A DNA stretch of 14,398 nucleotides from an uncultured Synergistaceae bacterium (lineage in GTDB: Bacteria > Synergistota > Synergistia > Synergistales > Dethiosulfovibrionaceae). The position numbers and the translations under genes are program-made. Shown here piece by piece: positions 7,730 to 14,398 of the stretch (the first letter of the stretch is position 1; every line of letters starts with the position of its first letter). The notes under the pieces are model-generated. The model was not told the DNA's origin. It was given only the letters and a program-made list of their open reading frames with translations, and made no database searches. The DNA lies in contig CABTYW010000049.1 in assembly GCA_902489135.1 (NCBI GenBank), forward strand, positions 1 through 14,398. Direction: 5' to 3'.

Positions 7730-8581
7730 TTATTGGGGTTGGGGCGCGCTTTTGGACAGCCGCGGCGTCCAGTATTTTTTGCCGGCGCGCCGTTTTTCTT
7801 CGTCGCGCTGGTACAGCAGCTCCGCCGCGCGGCAGCAAGCTTTCACCGCCCCATCGAAGGGCACGGAACGCCATTGGTTGGTAATGCGGTTGGCCACCAC
7901 CAGACAGAGACAGCCCGTGCGAAATCCGTAGAGATTGCCCAAGGTGAACAGAGAAGCGGCTTCCATCTCAAAGTTCAGCACGTTGGCGCGGCGCATGTCA
8001 TCCACCACATTTCGGCAGGACGGCGGCAAATAGCCGTTGAAGCCGGGACGCCCCTGTCCGCAGAAAAAGGATCCCGTGGAACAGCCTATGCCCACGTGGT
8101 AGGTCAGCCCCAGATCCTCGCAGGCGTCCACCAGCGCCAGAACCACTTCGTAATCGGCCGACGCGGGATAGCTCTCTTCCACGTAGAGATTGCTGGCGCC
8201 GTCGCGGCGCACTGCCGCGGAGTTGATAATGACGTCGCCGCAGGGAATGTCCTCCTGAATGGCGCCGCAGGTGCCGAGACGGATAAAAGTATCGGCGCCG
8301 ATGCGTCCCAGCTCCTCGACGGCGATGGCCGTCGAGGGACCGCCGATGCCCGTGGACGTCACCGAAAGGGGCGCTCTGCCGAAACGTCCCGTGAAGGTGC
8401 GGTACTCTCTGTTGTCGGCCACGGGGTGCGACTCGTTCCACAGGCCCGCGATGAACTCCGCTCGTCCCGGATCGCCGGGGAGCAAAACGTAACGTGCCAC
8501 TTCGCCGGGTGCGCACTGCGTGTGAAGCTGACGTCCTTGGATTTGGGGATTGTCCGCAGCGGCTTTCCAGTCTTTGAGCAT
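7730..8581 (-). CDS. udp: Uridine phosphorylase
   Basis: Nucleoside phosphorylase I family enzyme (283 aa) that splits uridine with phosphate into uracil and ribose 1-phosphate, a cytosolic salvage reaction. Phosphate-site motifs LPGDPGR (34-40) and RLGTCGAIQ (R101, T104) are present, as is STGIGGPSTAIAVEELG. The residues that give uracil specificity in E. coli Udp (Gln166, Arg168, Arg223) have counterparts Q176 and R178 in GQGR and R232 in ANRITN, and the ribose-binding Glu198 matches E207 in FEMEAAS. This favours uridine over purine nucleosides; the substrate range could still include other pyrimidines. It is about 30 residues longer than the E. coli enzyme, at the N-terminus and in a basic C-terminal tail (ending near KKYWTPRLSKSAP). 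AAAGGA lies about 11 bases before the ATG. It follows the TamB-like gene by 60 bases with no terminator, so is probably co-transcribed with it. Confidence 0.92.
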   Translation of the reverse strand: MLKDWKAAADNPQIQGRQLHTQCAPGEVARYVLLPGDPGRAEFIAGLWNESHPVADNREYRTFTGRFGRAPLSVTSTGIGGPSTAIAVEELGRIGADTFIRLGTCGAIQEDIPCGDVIINSAAVRRDGASNLYVEESYPASADYEVVLALVDACEDLGLTYHVGIGCSTGSFFCGQGRPGFNGYLPPSCRNVVDDMRRANVLNFEMEAASLFTLGNLYGFRTGCLCLVVANRITNQWRSVPFDGAVKACCRAAELLYQRDEEKRRAGKKYWTPRLSKSAPQPQ

Positions 8582-8641
8582 GGTCTGTCAGTCCTTTCGC
8601 GATCTTTTCAATGTTTTTTTGAGGCAGCCGTTTGCGCTGAA

Positions 8642-11600
8642 TTACTTTTTCTTCTTCGAGGCGTCCTTTTTTTGCGAGGTCTTTTTCTTTTGAGATTTGG
8701 ACGGATCGGGACCCAGGAGAAGGGGATAGCTCAAGGAGTAGCGCTGCCGATCGGCCGGGGTTGACGGATCTTCGGTCCAGTTGGTGGTGCCTATGTCGGC
8801 ATAGCTCCCTTCGCCCTCAAATTTCAGTTTGTTGACTCGGCACTCGCCGTAATCCTTGCCCGCCACGTCGAGATCGAATACCCTGAACTGCGTGCTGATG
8901 CCGCTGCGGATCATTTTTTGCAGGATGTTGGATGCCAGCCCTTCCGACGACAGGTTGCCCGAAGCTCCGGCTTCGAGGACGGCGCCCAGGCCGCCCAGCA
9001 GGCTGTTCAGCACTCTGACGTTGACGTTGCCGTTTACCAGCAGGCGGTACATGTCGTTGTTGTTTCTCAGCAGATCGTCGGGAATCATGGAAGGGGCGAG
9101 GTGAGGCCGCTGACGGGGCATTTTCCATGCGGTGCCCGAAAAGGCCAGGAAATGGTAATTGGAGTCGTCCGGCCAGGCCGTCAGCGTGCTGCCGGGCATG
9201 ATGTACACTTCGTCGTCATCGACGGCAAATGAGACCAGACCGGCTTGAATTCTGAAGGGACTTTTACCCGTGACGGCCAGTTGCCCGGGATAGTTGTCCA
9301 CAACCACTTCTTTGAGCCTGACCCTGCCGCTGCCCTGATGAAGCGCCAGCATACCCAAACGGGATTTGCCGCTGTAAAAAATTTCCGCCGTCCCTTTGAC
9401 GTCGGCGGGAAGCCCGAGGGGCGTCGTCAGTTTTTTCAGGTCAACGGCTTTGCCGTCGACGCTGTAGGTATACCGATTTTTGTCCAGATTGCCCTCGGCC
9501 TTGAGGTGCACCGTTCCGCCGCCCAGCAAAAGCGTGCCGTCGGGGATGGAGAGGCGGTTTTTCCGAAAAATGAAGGGGACGTGAACTTGGGTAAGAGCCA
9601 CGGAGCTGACGCTGACTTTGGGAGCCCGAAGGCTGCCGTGGAGCGTCAGCGCCGTGTTGTTGATTTCGGCCGTTGATTTCAGCGTGGCGCGTCCGTCCAC
9701 AAGGCCTTTGAGCGATGGATCGAGGGCGTCGAGAGGAAAGCCGGCGGCGTTGATGGTGAAGGTGCCTTGAAAGCCCTTGCCGAAATCCGCCTTTCCCTTG
9801 ACTTCGGCTCGACGGTCGCCCAGTAGCACCGAAGCGCTGACGTCCGCCTTTTGTCCCTTCAAAAGAGCGTTGGCCTGCGGTTGCACGATTTTATAGCCGC
9901 TCACTTCAATTTGGGGGCTACTGAACTCGGCGCTGACGTCGGGCCTGTCAATGGCGCCGCGAAGGAAAAGCGACATACTTACATCGCCGTCGAACTTTAC
10001 GGAACGAGGGAAGATCTCCGTGAGCTTCAGCGAGTTCAGGTCAAATTTCAGATCCATGGACGAGGATTTTTTTCCTATGGGTAAAACCACTGTCCCGCCG
10101 CCGCCGAAGGGCGTTCCGGCGACCGTCAGTCCTTTCAGCTGAACGTTGAGCGTGGAAGCTCCCTGGGCCGAAAGTTGCAGGTTTTTTGCGCCGAACTGAG
10201 CGGCGTCCAGTCGATCCACGTCGGCGGTGAAGTTGACCTGAGGTTTTGCAGCCGTGCCCTTGAGCGTAAACCGACTGCGCAGAGTTCCCTTCAGCAGGCC
10301 CGGGGCGAGCTGCTTCAAGTCCATGCCCGAGACCTCGCCGGCAAGATCCAGCGAAGGCGTCGCACCCTTCAACCCCAGAGTTCCGCCCGCAGAGAGACGT
10401 CCGCCGAAGGCATTGAGAGAAAGCGCGTTGACGCGCAGCGCATGGGGCGTCACCGTTGCCGCGGCTTTGACTTCCGATGCGGCGTAGTCCTTCATCAGTG
10501 AAATTTTCGGTGCGCTGAGGACCACATCGATTTTCGGTGACGTCATCGAGCCCGTTACGGTCGCATCGACGTTCACCGTTCCGTCGGGGTCGGCTGACGC
10601 AAGCTCGGGAATGAAATCCTGAAGTCGCTTCAAAACGGCGGGCCCTGCGTGGGCTTTCACGTCAAGAGCGCTGTCCGGCGCCAGGCCGAAGGTTCCCGAA
10701 GCGCTGAGGGGGATGTCCATGGCGCGTGCCGTAAAATTCAAATGCCCGCGGGGCCCCTTCAGCTCCACTTGACTGTTGATGTCGTTGATCGCGTAATTTT
10801 GCCAGGTGAGTTTTCCGTTCTTGAGGATGACCGTTCCCCGAGGTTGAGAGAGCGTCCCCGAAAGATGAACGGAGAGCTGTTCCAAAGAGGAGGCTCCCAG
10901 CTGGGGAATGAAGGGGCGCAGCTGTCCCAAATCGACGGCGCTCAGCGTGAGATCGGCGGCCAGCGCGGGATCGGCCGAGGAGGCGTCAAAGGAAGCACGA
11001 CCCTTGAACGGCGAAGAGAACAGCACGCCCTCGATGGATTTCAGCTCAATCAGCTTTTCGTTTGCCGAGGCGACCACTGTCAAGCGGCTTTTCAGACCGT
11101 GGAGCTCAAGCTCCAGATCTTTCGGCAGCGCGTTTTCAGCGAAAGCCGCCGTCCCCATAAGCTGCAGAGGTTCTTTTTCATAACTTCCGTCGAAGGAAAA
11201 CCGATAATTGAGCTTCTCCGGCTCAAGGCGCTCCATGGTGAAGTTTCGAAGCCGCCAGCCGAGCTTTCCGCCCCAGTCGTCAGCGGAAATTCGCCGAGGC
11301 GCCAGCAGCGAAAAAATGGGCGTTGACGTCGCCTGCGACTCCGTAGGCGGAAAATCCTTTTCCGCCGCCGAAGCGAGCCGTTCCAGACGGCTTTCTTTGA
11401 TTTTAACGCCGTCAGCGGCGGCGCTGAAAATCAGGCGTCGTTCCTTCCAGCTCTCCCGGGGATCGAGAGAGAAAAACACCCTTCGGGCTGTGACAATGGA
11501 GCCGTCTTCGCGGTCTCCCGCCGCGAGCCCCTCAAGGGCGAAGCCATCGAAGAAATTGCCTGACAGCGCTTTGAAGTTCACCTGAAGGTGCTGAAGACGG

Positions 11601-11788
11601 GACAGATAGTTTCGTGCACCCAACGACACAGCCCCTGTGAAGCCTTCTCCGCCGAAAAGCGCGAATCCCGCCAGACCGATGACGGCCGCCGCCGACATCA
11701 ACAGAATGAACAGAAAGGGATGGCGCCGCAGAAAAGCCTTTTTGCGGGGTACCGTCGGGGACGTTTTTGCGGAAGTATTGATGAAAAT
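8642..11788 (-). CDS. AsmA/TamB-like inner-membrane-anchored envelope protein
   Basis: A large (about 1,048 aa) protein with the layout of the AsmA/TamB family: a basic cytoplasmic start (PRKKAFLRRH), one transmembrane helix (PFLFILLMSAAAVIGLAGFALF), then some 950 residues of repeated beta-strand segments expected to form a periplasmic groove. Family members carry lipids, or help insert outer-membrane proteins, across the diderm envelope. The C-terminal part (after NVNVRVLNSLLGGLGAVLEA) corresponds in position to the TamB/DUF490 domain, but the sequence ends in a lysine-rich tail (KSQKKKTSQKKDASKKKK). No TamA gene is adjacent. Start: no ATG or GTG exists that includes the basic N-terminus. 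The conservative start is TTG 11701 (or ATG 11698), which has no ribosome site and would cut into the membrane helix. AGGAG (11793-11797) lies four bases before an ATT at 11788 and ten before an ATC at 11782; I take ATT as most likely. Confidence 0.8.
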   Translation of the reverse strand: MFINTSAKTSPTVPRKKAFLRRHPFLFILLMSAAAVIGLAGFALFGGEGFTGAVSLGARNYLSRLQHLQVNFKALSGNFFDGFALEGLAAGDREDGSIVTARRVFFSLDPRESWKERRLIFSAAADGVKIKESRLERLASAAEKDFPPTESQATSTPIFSLLAPRRISADDWGGKLGWRLRNFTMERLEPEKLNYRFSFDGSYEKEPLQLMGTAAFAENALPKDLELELHGLKSRLTVVASANEKLIELKSIEGVLFSSPFKGRASFDASSADPALAADLTLSAVDLGQLRPFIPQLGASSLEQLSVHLSGTLSQPRGTVILKNGKLTWQNYAINDINSQVELKGPRGHLNFTARAMDIPLSASGTFGLAPDSALDVKAHAGPAVLKRLQDFIPELASADPDGTVNVDATVTGSMTSPKIDVVLSAPKISLMKDYAASEVKAAATVTPHALRVNALSLNAFGGRLSAGGTLGLKGATPSLDLAGEVSGMDLKQLAPGLLKGTLRSRFTLKGTAAKPQVNFTADVDRLDAAQFGAKNLQLSAQGASTLNVQLKGLTVAGTPFGGGGTVVLPIGKKSSSMDLKFDLNSLKLTEIFPRSVKFDGDVSMSLFLRGAIDRPDVSAEFSSPQIEVSGYKIVQPQANALLKGQKADVSASVLLGDRRAEVKGKADFGKGFQGTFTINAAGFPLDALDPSLKGLVDGRATLKSTAEINNTALTLHGSLRAPKVSVSSVALTQVHVPFIFRKNRLSIPDGTLLLGGGTVHLKAEGNLDKNRYTYSVDGKAVDLKKLTTPLGLPADVKGTAEIFYSGKSRLGMLALHQGSGRVRLKEVVVDNYPGQLAVTGKSPFRIQAGLVSFAVDDDEVYIMPGSTLTAWPDDSNYHFLAFSGTAWKMPRQRPHLAPSMIPDDLLRNNNDMYRLLVNGNVNVRVLNSLLGGLGAVLEAGASGNLSSEGLASNILQKMIRSGISTQFRVFDLDVAGKDYGECRVNKLKFEGEGSYADIGTTNWTEDPSTPADRQRYSLSYPLLLGPDPSKSQKKKTSQKKDASKKKK

Positions 11789-11792
11789 CTAT

Positions 11793-11797
11793 CTCCT
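11793..11797 (-). promoter_or_regulatory. Ribosome binding site deciding the TamB-like start
   Basis: AGGAG on the minus strand, followed by ATAG and then ATT. The in-frame stop TAG (11789-11791) lies between it and the ATT, so translation cannot begin further upstream in this frame. No comparable site precedes TTG 11701 or ATG 11698. Confidence 0.55.
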
Positions 11798-11845
11798 CTC
11801 AGCTGCTGAGCCATCTCAGGCAGAAAAATCATAAAATACCCTTCT

Positions 11846-11874
11846 ATTTTAATATGAAAGCGGAGGCAAAACAA
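11846..11874 (-). promoter_or_regulatory. Sigma-70 type promoter for the TamB-like/udp operon
   Basis: On the minus strand TTGTTT (11869-11874) and TAAAAT (11846-11851) are separated by exactly 17 bases. Transcription would begin near 11838, about 50 bases before the ribosome site-supported ATT start. Confidence 0.6.
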
Positions 11875-12147
11875 GTTCTTTGTGCCCATGCTCTCCGGCC
11901 ATAAAAAAGCGGCGACACGACGGCTCTCCGCACCGGGGGGCGTCGCATCATGGGCGTTGAAAAGTTCCGTTGAACGGGGCGTCACAATCATGCGCGCGGC
12001 CATTGACCGCTTCCGCTGCCAGTGTCATATTTTCCCCGTGAGGGAGCGGCGTCTGCCCATTGAGCCGCGGCCGCGTGCCGGGAGAGATTGTTGCCGCCGA
12101 GCGCGCCCGCGGACGTCTCTTGATGAAAGCGTTACGGAAAGTTGTCG
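11875..12147. other. Intergenic gap without a recognisable gene
   Basis: Short open frames exist on both strands (for example 11882-12151 plus and 11948-12202 minus), but none has a ribosome site, a recognisable motif or normal composition; they are rich in Arg and Pro as expected for shadow translation of GC-rich DNA. On the minus strand a weak stem, GCGAC (11942-11946) with GTCGC (11912-11916), is followed by a T-run (complement of 11903-11908) and could act as a back-up stop for read-through from htrA before the next promoter. Confidence 0.4.
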
Positions 12148-12175
12148 GTGAGCGACCGCAGAAGCGGACGCTCAC
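12148..12175. other. Hairpin adjoining the htrA terminator
   Basis: GTGAGCG (12148-12154) pairs with CGCTCAC (12169-12175), and after an A/A mismatch CCGC pairs with GCGG around an AGAA loop. It lies next to the htrA terminator, so the two stems sit in tandem. No T-run follows it on either strand, so its role is unclear. Confidence 0.45.
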
Positions 12176-12216
12176 AAAGAAAAGAACCGTCTCGGAGGTC
12201 ACCTCCGGGACGGTTC
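12176..12216 (-). terminator. Rho-independent terminator after htrA
   Basis: GAACCGTC (12184-12191) pairs with GACGGTTC (12209-12216), and CGGAGG (12193-12198) with CCTCCG (12202-12207) around a three-base loop, with one T/G mismatch. On the minus strand it is followed by TTTTCTTT. It lies 16 bases after the htrA stop. Confidence 0.85.
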
Positions 12217-12231
12217 GTGGAGCAATGCGTC

Positions 12232-13638
12232 TTATTTTACAGTCAGAGGCAGGTACAGCGTGCGTCCCTCTCGGCTGATCAGCAGAGGAATGCGCTTTCT
12301 GCTGCTGGAGCTCAGCGCCTTGTACAGATCATTGGGCTGTTTTACGTCGCGGCCGTTGGCCTGAAGGATGATGTCGCCTCGTCTCAATCCCGAGCGCATG
12401 GCCGAAGATTTGGGCTCCACGTCGGTGACCACGACGCCGCTGTCGCGCTCAGAAAGCTTCAGCTCCTTGCGCAGCTCAGGCGTGACCGTCGAAACGCTGA
12501 ATCCCAGCTTGTCGGACGTTGCGGCGTCAGCTGCCGTGGTGTCCACCTCGGACAGCGACAAGGAGAAGTTCATCGTCTTGCCGTTGCGGAGCACCTCAAG
12601 CTTTATGGTGTCGCCGGCCATGTGCTGCCGAACCGTCGTGCTCAGCTGAACGCTGTTTTCAATCTTTTTGCCGTCGATTTTGGTGATGATGTCGCCGCGT
12701 TTCAGTCCCGCTTTCTCGGCGGGAGAATCGGCGACAACCTCGGCGATCAGCGCGCCTTCCGTGTTTTTCAGGTCAAACGCCGAGGCGATGTCTTCCGTAA
12801 TAGGCTGAAGATAAACGCCCATTTTGCCGCGGCGAACCTTGCCGTAGGTCACAATGTCGTCCATCACCTGCTTGGCCATGTTGATGGGAATGGCAAAGCC
12901 GATGCCCTGTGCCGAAGCGATAATCGCCGTGTTGATGCCGATGACGCGTCCGTTCATGTCAAGAAGAGGGCCGCCGCTGTTTCCGGGATTGATGGAAGCG
13001 TCCGTCTGGAGAAACCCGTCAAAGTTGAAATTCTGAACGTGAACGCTGCGGTTGCGCGCGGAAAGCACTCCCACCGTCACCGTGGGCTCAAGCCCCAGCC
13101 CCAAAGTGTTGCCGATGGCAACCAGCGTTTCGCCCACGCGGAGCTTGTCGCTGTCGCCCAATTGGAGCGTGGGAAGATTTTTCCCGTCCACCTTGATGAC
13201 CGCAAGGTCAAACGTGGGATCCTTGCCGATCACCTTGGCCTCCATGGTCTTGCCGTCGGAGAAGGTCACCGTGATCTTGTCGGCGTCTGCGATCACGTGA
13301 TTGTTGGTGAGAATTCGGCCGTCGGCAGAGACAATAAATCCGCTGCCCGCGCCCTTCATGGGAACCTTTCGCGCATACTCGCGGAACATGTCGCCGAAAA
13401 ACTCGCGGAACAGAGGATCGTCAGGCAGCTGAAAACCGCCGTTCACGCTGCGGGTCACCGTGCCTTCAATGTCAATGTTGACCACCGCCGGTGCGACTTT
13501 TGTGACCATGTCGGCAATGGGACTTGCCGCAGACAGCACTTCAGTGGGAAGAGCCGAAGCGGCATTGACCATGGCCGCGGCAAAAAAGGCCGCACCGCAC
13601 AGAATACTTACGCAGGAACCTTTCAATTTCCGAAACAT
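12232..13638 (-). CDS. HtrA/DegQ-family periplasmic serine protease with two PDZ domains
   Basis: Trypsin-like protease/chaperone of 468 aa that degrades or holds misfolded proteins in the periplasm. The N-terminus is a Sec signal peptide (MFRKLKG, hydrophobic core, likely ASA|LP cleavage near residue 29); the Cys in SILCG is not in a good lipobox. The catalytic triad is H114 (TNNHVIA), D144 (DPTFDLAVIKV) and S221 (PGNSGGPL). PDZ1 spans about 270-355 and PDZ2 about 375-465. The segment before the protease core (FREFFGDMFREYARKVP) is short, so the regulatory LA loop is closer to DegQ than to E. coli DegP. The chosen ATG at 13638 has GGAGGTGT (13645-13652) about seven bases upstream; the open frame runs 15 codons further without a ribosome site, which would bury the signal peptide. 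It is apparently monocistronic, ending in its own terminator. Whether it is stress-induced cannot be told; no CIRCE element was seen. Confidence 0.95.
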   Translation of the reverse strand: MFRKLKGSCVSILCGAAFFAAAMVNAASALPTEVLSAASPIADMVTKVAPAVVNIDIEGTVTRSVNGGFQLPDDPLFREFFGDMFREYARKVPMKGAGSGFIVSADGRILTNNHVIADADKITVTFSDGKTMEAKVIGKDPTFDLAVIKVDGKNLPTLQLGDSDKLRVGETLVAIGNTLGLGLEPTVTVGVLSARNRSVHVQNFNFDGFLQTDASINPGNSGGPLLDMNGRVIGINTAIIASAQGIGFAIPINMAKQVMDDIVTYGKVRRGKMGVYLQPITEDIASAFDLKNTEGALIAEVVADSPAEKAGLKRGDIITKIDGKKIENSVQLSTTVRQHMAGDTIKLEVLRNGKTMNFSLSLSEVDTTAADAATSDKLGFSVSTVTPELRKELKLSERDSGVVVTDVEPKSSAMRSGLRRGDIILQANGRDVKQPNDLYKALSSSSRKRIPLLISREGRTLYLPLTVK

Positions 13639-13691
13639 GCGTTTACACCTCCATAAATTGAGGCAGTCGTGCAACCGCCTCACACAATGCC

Positions 13692-13719
13692 ACTATACAC
13701 TGCAAAGGAAAATTGCGCA
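13692..13719 (-). promoter_or_regulatory. Candidate promoter for htrA
   Basis: On the minus strand TATAGT (13692-13697) is a good -10 box, with only a poor -35 (TGCGCA, 13714-13719) 16 bases upstream. The position, about 50 bases before the ATG, is plausible. The weak -35 may mean an activator or another sigma factor is needed; this is speculative. Confidence 0.28.
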
Positions 13720-13760
13720 TTGATGATTTATACAAAAGGCGCCAACGTATTTTTTACCCA

Positions 13761-14225
13761 TTAAAAATATCGTCGGAAATGCACGCCTTTCACGCCACAA
13801 AGAAAGCGGCACTTTGCCTTTAAATAAGAACTTCGAGATGCCTTTTCAGCCCCACTGGTTAAGCCATGACGAAAAACAGTCTGAACGCCAACTTCTGAAT
13901 CGCCTGATTTCAGCTGTGCAAATCGCTGACGCCGTTCTCTGCCGTCGTTTGAATGCTGTAAAACGGGACGGAAAAACAGCCTGTCCGATGAAGTGGCTCC
14001 ATACCGCCGCCTCGCCCTTGCCAAAGCCCCTGCGATGAAGGCGATGAGAACACCTTTCCATCGTTGCCGTCGCGTAAAGAGCGTGTAAAAAAACCCGACC
14101 ATAAAACCCCTTAAAAAAAGACAGAATATTTTGTCAATAATGGATAGAGTTGACATATACATGAGAGTCAAAAGAAAAATAGATGATATTAGGGAGTATT
14201 TTAATATATTATTGTTAAAAGTCAT
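13761..14225 (-). CDS. Doubtful ORF: possible small membrane protein or remnant
   Basis: A 154-codon frame whose first half looks like a membrane protein: hydrophobic segments ILKYSLISSIFLLTLMYM, then FCLFLRGFMVGFFYTLF, a basic turn TRRQRW, and KGVLIAFIAGALA. The second half is basic, polar and featureless, which may mean that only the first part is (or was) real and the frame then runs on by chance, or after a frameshift. There is no ribosome site before ATG 14225 and no family is recognised. Codon use in the first 45 codons is very AT-rich, unlike the rest of the window. Most likely a degenerate or foreign fragment; it could also be noise. Confidence 0.22.
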   Translation of the reverse strand: MTFNNNILKYSLISSIFLLTLMYMSTLSIIDKIFCLFLRGFMVGFFYTLFTRRQRWKGVLIAFIAGALARARRRYGATSSDRLFFRPVLQHSNDGRERRQRFAQLKSGDSEVGVQTVFRHGLTSGAEKASRSSYLKAKCRFLCGVKGVHFRRYF

Positions 14226-14300
14226 GATATAATGACAATTAGATATTTATATCTTAAGCAATGAGATTTTTAGTCATCATAGACAAAAAAGGGCTTGTGA
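14101..14300. other. AT-rich island at the right edge
   Basis: By direct count 42 of 180 bases in 14101-14280 are G or C (23%), against clearly GC-rich flanking genes. The patch contains the small inverted repeat GTCAT-GATATA-ATGAC (14221-14236) and the palindrome AGATAT-TT-ATATCT just after it. No transposase, tRNA or attachment site is visible. From 14300 to the window end GC rises again and no complete gene is seen; a possible start ATG 14374 (reading MKREKAKR) runs off the edge and cannot be judged. Confidence 0.5.
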
Positions 14301-14398
14301 AGTATCATACCCTTTGTCGCGCCGCCGGAAGGCCATTCCGTCGTGCGCGCTCGCACCTGGACAACTGAAGAAGATGAAAAGAGAGAAAGCCAAGCGAG

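Noticed and set aside
11698..12003. Minus-strand frame of 101 codons ending inside the start of the TamB-like gene
   Set aside because: It overlaps the promoter and the TamB-like N-terminus in another frame, has no ribosome site, and carries no recognisable motif; the TamB frame explains the hydrophobic coding signal better.
12142..13656. Long plus-strand open frame (504 codons) opposite htrA
   Set aside because: It is the antisense shadow of a certain htrA gene with intact catalytic triad; its His/Arg/Gly-rich composition and lack of motifs fit GC-rich antisense translation.
14301..14398. Open frame running off the right edge (reading ...RARTWTTEEDEKRE...)
   Set aside because: Only 98 bases, no ATG in frame, a GTG without ribosome site; too short to support a gene.
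1..14398. tRNA, rRNA, CRISPR array, transposase or insertion-sequence ends
   Set aside because: No T-loop-like tRNA motif in intergenic DNA, no regularly spaced direct repeats and no transposase-like motif was found by reading; a covariance-model search would be needed to be certain.

Overview
The window reads as a stretch of chromosome from a diderm, probably anaerobic, amino-acid-fermenting bacterium with fairly high GC and tight gene packing. The clues are an AsmA/TamB-type envelope protein, a periplasmic HtrA protease, a two-subunit iron-sulfur L-serine dehydratase, an L-threonine aldolase and a cobalamin-dependent methionine synthase whose reactivation domain is a separate protein. A member of the Synergistota is my best guess, but that is inference from gene content; no ribosomal RNA or other marker is present.

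Layout from left to right. (1) The window opens inside an L-threonine aldolase gene (+), which ends in a perfect 18-bp hairpin shared with the converging gene. (2) A secreted protein of unknown function (-), with a good sigma-70 type promoter and a perfect hairpin in its leader. (3) sdaAB-sdaAA (+), the beta and alpha subunits of L-serine dehydratase, with ATGA overlap and a terminator. (4) A methionine synthase activation protein followed by metH (+), overlapping by 17 bases. (5) A shared terminator, then on the minus strand uridine phosphorylase (udp), preceded in its operon by a roughly 1,048-residue TamB/AsmA-like protein. (6) A gene-poor gap of about 440 bases, then an htrA/degQ-like protease (-) with its own terminator. 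(7) A final 760 bases with no confident gene, containing a very AT-rich patch (about 23% GC across 14101-14280) that looks compositionally foreign.

Functionally, the plus-strand half is amino-acid metabolism: threonine cleavage to glycine and acetaldehyde, serine deamination to pyruvate, and methionine regeneration from homocysteine. The minus-strand half is mainly envelope biology (TamB-like, HtrA, the secreted orphan) plus pyrimidine nucleoside salvage.

The points most worth a second look are the TamB-like gene, which appears to use a non-canonical ATT (or ATC) start codon and ends in a lysine-rich tail; the split methionine synthase/activation pair with a four-cysteine C-terminal motif; the secreted orphan with its structured leader; and the AT-rich right edge. 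I did not find a clear new multi-gene defence or mobile system here.
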